Assembly: GCA_003527225.1 (NCBI GenBank) | Contig: DPXQ01000143.1 | Span: 1-7,309 of the forward strand | DNA: 7,309 bases | From: Rhizobium sp. | GTDB taxonomy: Bacteria; Pseudomonadota; Alphaproteobacteria; Rhizobiales; Rhizobiaceae | Direction: 5' to 3' | In this document: in pieces, positions 5,623 to 7,309 of the stretch | Layout: the number at the start of each line of letters is the position of its first letter | Numbering within the stretch: the stretch's first letter is position 1 | The notes under the pieces: generated by a model | Database searches by the model: none | The model's input: the letters and a program-made list of their open reading frames with translations, nothing else | What the model was told of the DNA's origin: nothing | Translations under genes and position numbers: made by a program

Positions 5623-6768
5623 ATGACAACCAGCGCGGTTCTGAACCGCTTGCGGGGCGGCAAATCCGTTGGCCTGCTCGCGACGGCAATTTTCGCATTT
5701 ATCGGTCTGGCCGGGAGCGCATCTGCTTCGGGCTGCGGCGAACCTCTGCCGGGCGGCCGGCACGATCTGGCCATCCGGTCCGGCGGGGTCGAGCGTTCGG
5801 CGGTCTATTTCATCCCCTCCGCCTATGACGGCAAGCGCAAGCTGCCGATGGTCTTCGATTTCCATGGCTCCAACAGCCATCCGGACGGGCAGATGAACCG
5901 CAGCCACTGGGACGAGGTCGCGGAACGCGAAGGCTTCATCGTCATGGCGCTTCAGGGCAGCCTCGACGGCGGCGTGCCGGGCACCCATGCGTGGAACGTG
6001 CCGGGCGTCAATCCGTTGCCCGGCGTCAGCCGGGGCAATGGCCTCGACGAGGGCGATTTCATCCGCGACGCGGTCGAAAAGGCAAAGGAAACCTTCTGCG
6101 TCGATCCGGCCCGCATCTATGCCTCGGGTTATTCCGGCGGCGGGCGCATGCTGTCGCAATATGTCTGCGACGGGCATGGCGATTTCGCCGCCGCCGGCTT
6201 CGTCATGGGCCTGCGCGCCGGCTATCCGGAGCAGGAGGACGGTGTCTGGCGGCCCCGCAAGGCGAGCTGCCAGCCGGCGCGGCCGACCTCGATCATCGCC
6301 TTTTCCGGCCTGAAGGACCACGTCAACCCGTTCGGCGGCGGCGGCAAGGCCTATTGGCAATATGGCGGAGAGGTGGCGCTGAAGCGCTGGGCCGAACTCA
6401 ACGGCTGCGATGGCCGGGTGCTGACCGACAAGGGCGACACGCTGACGGTCACCACTTATCCTGGCTGCCGCGCGGGGACGAGCGTCATGTCCTACGTGAT
6501 CGCGGATGCCACGCATGACTGGCCGGGCGAGAACATCCGCTTCCGTCTCGCCTCCACCGGGGACGAAGCGATCCGGGAGGTTGATGCGACCGGCAGAATG
6601 TGGGACTTCTTTCGCAGTGCGGGAGGGGAGCTGATGGCATCGAGTGCCAAGGCGACCTGCACCGACACGACAACAACCGCCACGAACAAAAAAGGCGGGC
6701 AGGGGACAGCGTGCAGACAGAAAGCGCAATCAGACCTCAGCGCGCCCGGGGCGTCGGAAGGCTTGTGA
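5623..6768 (+). CDS. Secreted alpha/beta hydrolase, polyhydroxybutyrate depolymerase / LpqC-type esterase family
   Basis: A 381-residue predicted exported serine esterase. Start ATG 5623 has AGAAGG 7 bases upstream. Residues 1-36 look like a signal peptide: basic RLRGGK, hydrophobic [17 protein letters not shown], then ASAS before G37-C38. The domain follows the LpqC/poly(3-hydroxybutyrate) depolymerase pattern (COG3509): [20 protein letters not shown] (58-77), FDFHGSN (78-84, oxyanion-hole region), nucleophile serine 171 in GYSGGGRM, likely acid aspartate 232 in [13 protein letters not shown], and likely histidine 298 in ATHDWPG. Cysteines at 38, 159, 182, 216, 262 and 282 fit disulfides of an exported enzyme. 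The substrate is not readable from sequence; family members act on polyhydroxyalkanoates, feruloylated sugars or acetylated polymers. The domain ends near 333; the last 48 residues are low-complexity (threonine-rich 346-353) and run 58 bases into ureD. It sits between urtE and ureD on the same strand; a urea-related role is not evident. Confidence 0.85.
   Translation: MTTSAVLNRLRGGKSVGLLATAIFAFIGLAGSASASGCGEPLPGGRHDLAIRSGGVERSAVYFIPSAYDGKRKLPMVFDFHGSNSHPDGQMNRSHWDEVAEREGFIVMALQGSLDGGVPGTHAWNVPGVNPLPGVSRGNGLDEGDFIRDAVEKAKETFCVDPARIYASGYSGGGRMLSQYVCDGHGDFAAAGFVMGLRAGYPEQEDGVWRPRKASCQPARPTSIIAFSGLKDHVNPFGGGGKAYWQYGGEVALKRWAELNGCDGRVLTDKGDTLTVTTYPGCRAGTSVMSYVIADATHDWPGENIRFRLASTGDEAIREVDATGRMWDFFRSAGGELMASSAKATCTDTTTTATNKKGGQGTACRQKAQSDLSAPGASEGL
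6701..6705 (+). promoter_or_regulatory. Ribosome binding site favouring GTG 6711 as the ureD start
   Basis: AGGGG lies 5 bases before GTG 6711. An alternative GTG at 6765, overlapping the esterase stop as GTGA, has GGAAGG only 3 bases upstream and would remove the family-conserved QRARGVGRL segment. Confidence 0.5.
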
Positions 6769-7309
6769 CCAAGCCGCTCGGCGGACGCACGCGCATCGCC
6801 GAACTCTACCAGGAGGGGGCGGCCAAAATCCGCCTGCCGCAAACCTTCTCCGCGGAAATGGAGGCGGTCCTCATCAACACCGCAGGTGGGCTCACCGGCG
6901 GTGACAGGCTGGACTGGTCGTTCTCCGCCGGTCCCGACACGTTCCTGACCGCCACAACCCAGGCCTGCGAGAAGGTCTACAAGGCGTCCGCCGGCGCAGC
7001 CGAGGTCGTTACCCGCATCGAGGTGGCCGCCGGCGCCAGGGTGCACTGGTTACCGCAGGAGAGCATCCTTTTCGAAAATGCCTCGCTGACGCGCCGGCTG
7101 GAGGTCGATCTCGACGAGAGCGCCGAATTCGTCGCCGTGGAGGCGATCCTGCTCGGCCGCAAGGCGATGGGCGAGGCGATGGCGAACGGCACCTTGCGCG
7201 ATCGCTGGCGCATCCGTCGCGGCGGCCGGCTGGTCCATGCGGAGGATCTGCGCATGGAGGAGAACGTCGCCGACCTCACGGCTTTGGCGGCCGTGCTTGC
7301 CGGCAAGGT
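6711..7309 (+). CDS. ureD: Urease accessory protein UreD (5' part only)
   Basis: The first 199 residues of the urease accessory protein UreD (UreH in some species); the family is about 270-290 residues and the gene runs off the right edge. UreD binds apo-urease first and, with UreF and UreG, forms the platform through which nickel reaches the active site. Conserved blocks are visible: QRARGVGRL (10-18), [20 protein letters not shown] (24-43), [14 protein letters not shown] (54-67), [12 protein letters not shown] (82-93), [15 protein letters not shown] (111-125) and [11 protein letters not shown] (147-157). Start GTG 6711 is preferred over GTG 6765 because the QRARGVGRL block upstream of 6765 is family-conserved and AGGGG precedes 6711. 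It overlaps the esterase gene by 58 bases in another frame, so translation may be coupled. Urease structural genes and further accessory genes are expected downstream. Confidence 0.93.
   Translation, partial: MQTESAIRPQRARGVGRLVTKPLGGRTRIAELYQEGAAKIRLPQTFSAEMEAVLINTAGGLTGGDRLDWSFSAGPDTFLTATTQACEKVYKASAGAAEVVTRIEVAAGARVHWLPQESILFENASLTRRLEVDLDESAEFVAVEAILLGRKAMGEAMANGTLRDRWRIRRGGRLVHAEDLRMEENVADLTALAAVLAGK

Noticed and set aside
5605..6729. 374-codon open frame on the minus strand opposite the esterase gene
   Set aside because: It is antisense to a gene with clear catalytic motifs and signal peptide; its alanine/arginine/glycine-rich translation shows no recognisable domain and is expected from GC-rich codon bias.

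Overview
The window is a GC-rich, almost fully coding segment, read entirely on the + strand. It looks like an alphaproteobacterial chromosome or megaplasmid, most likely a member of the Rhizobiaceae or a close relative (Rhizobium, Ensifer, Agrobacterium, Shinella and similar). The case for this rests on three things: strong G/C preference at third codon positions; protein sequences close to what I recall of rhizobial Urt and Ure proteins; and two intergenic palindromic clusters of the kind scattered through rhizobial genomes. The genus cannot be fixed by eye.

Layout. 1-783 is the 3' part of urtA, the periplasmic urea-binding protein. 784-1028 is a gap filled by an inverted pair of composite palindromic repeats. 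1029-2642 is urtB (permease with a large exported N-terminal domain), 2639-3811 urtC (second permease), and 3817-4569 urtD (ATPase). 4570-4830 is a second gap holding a near-perfect long inverted repeat. 4831-5526 is urtE (second ATPase). 5527-5622 is a short, relatively AT-rich gap. 5623-6768 is a secreted alpha/beta hydrolase of the polyhydroxybutyrate depolymerase / LpqC esterase family. From 6711 to the window edge is the 5' part of ureD, the urease accessory gene, overlapping the esterase gene.

How it works together. UrtABCDE is a high-affinity urea ABC importer: UrtA captures urea in the periplasm, UrtB and UrtC form the channel, and UrtD and UrtE hydrolyse ATP. UreD, with UreF, UreG and UreE (expected downstream, not seen), inserts nickel into urease, which splits the imported urea into ammonia and CO2. 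The window is therefore the junction between the uptake and assimilation halves of a urea-nitrogen locus. The esterase between them has no obvious role in urea use and is the main functional oddity. The other notable signals are the two structured repeats inside the transporter operon. One follows the binding-protein gene. The other splits the two ATPase genes, which in compact versions of this operon lie close together. I see no tRNA, rRNA, CRISPR array, transposase or convincing Rho-independent terminator.
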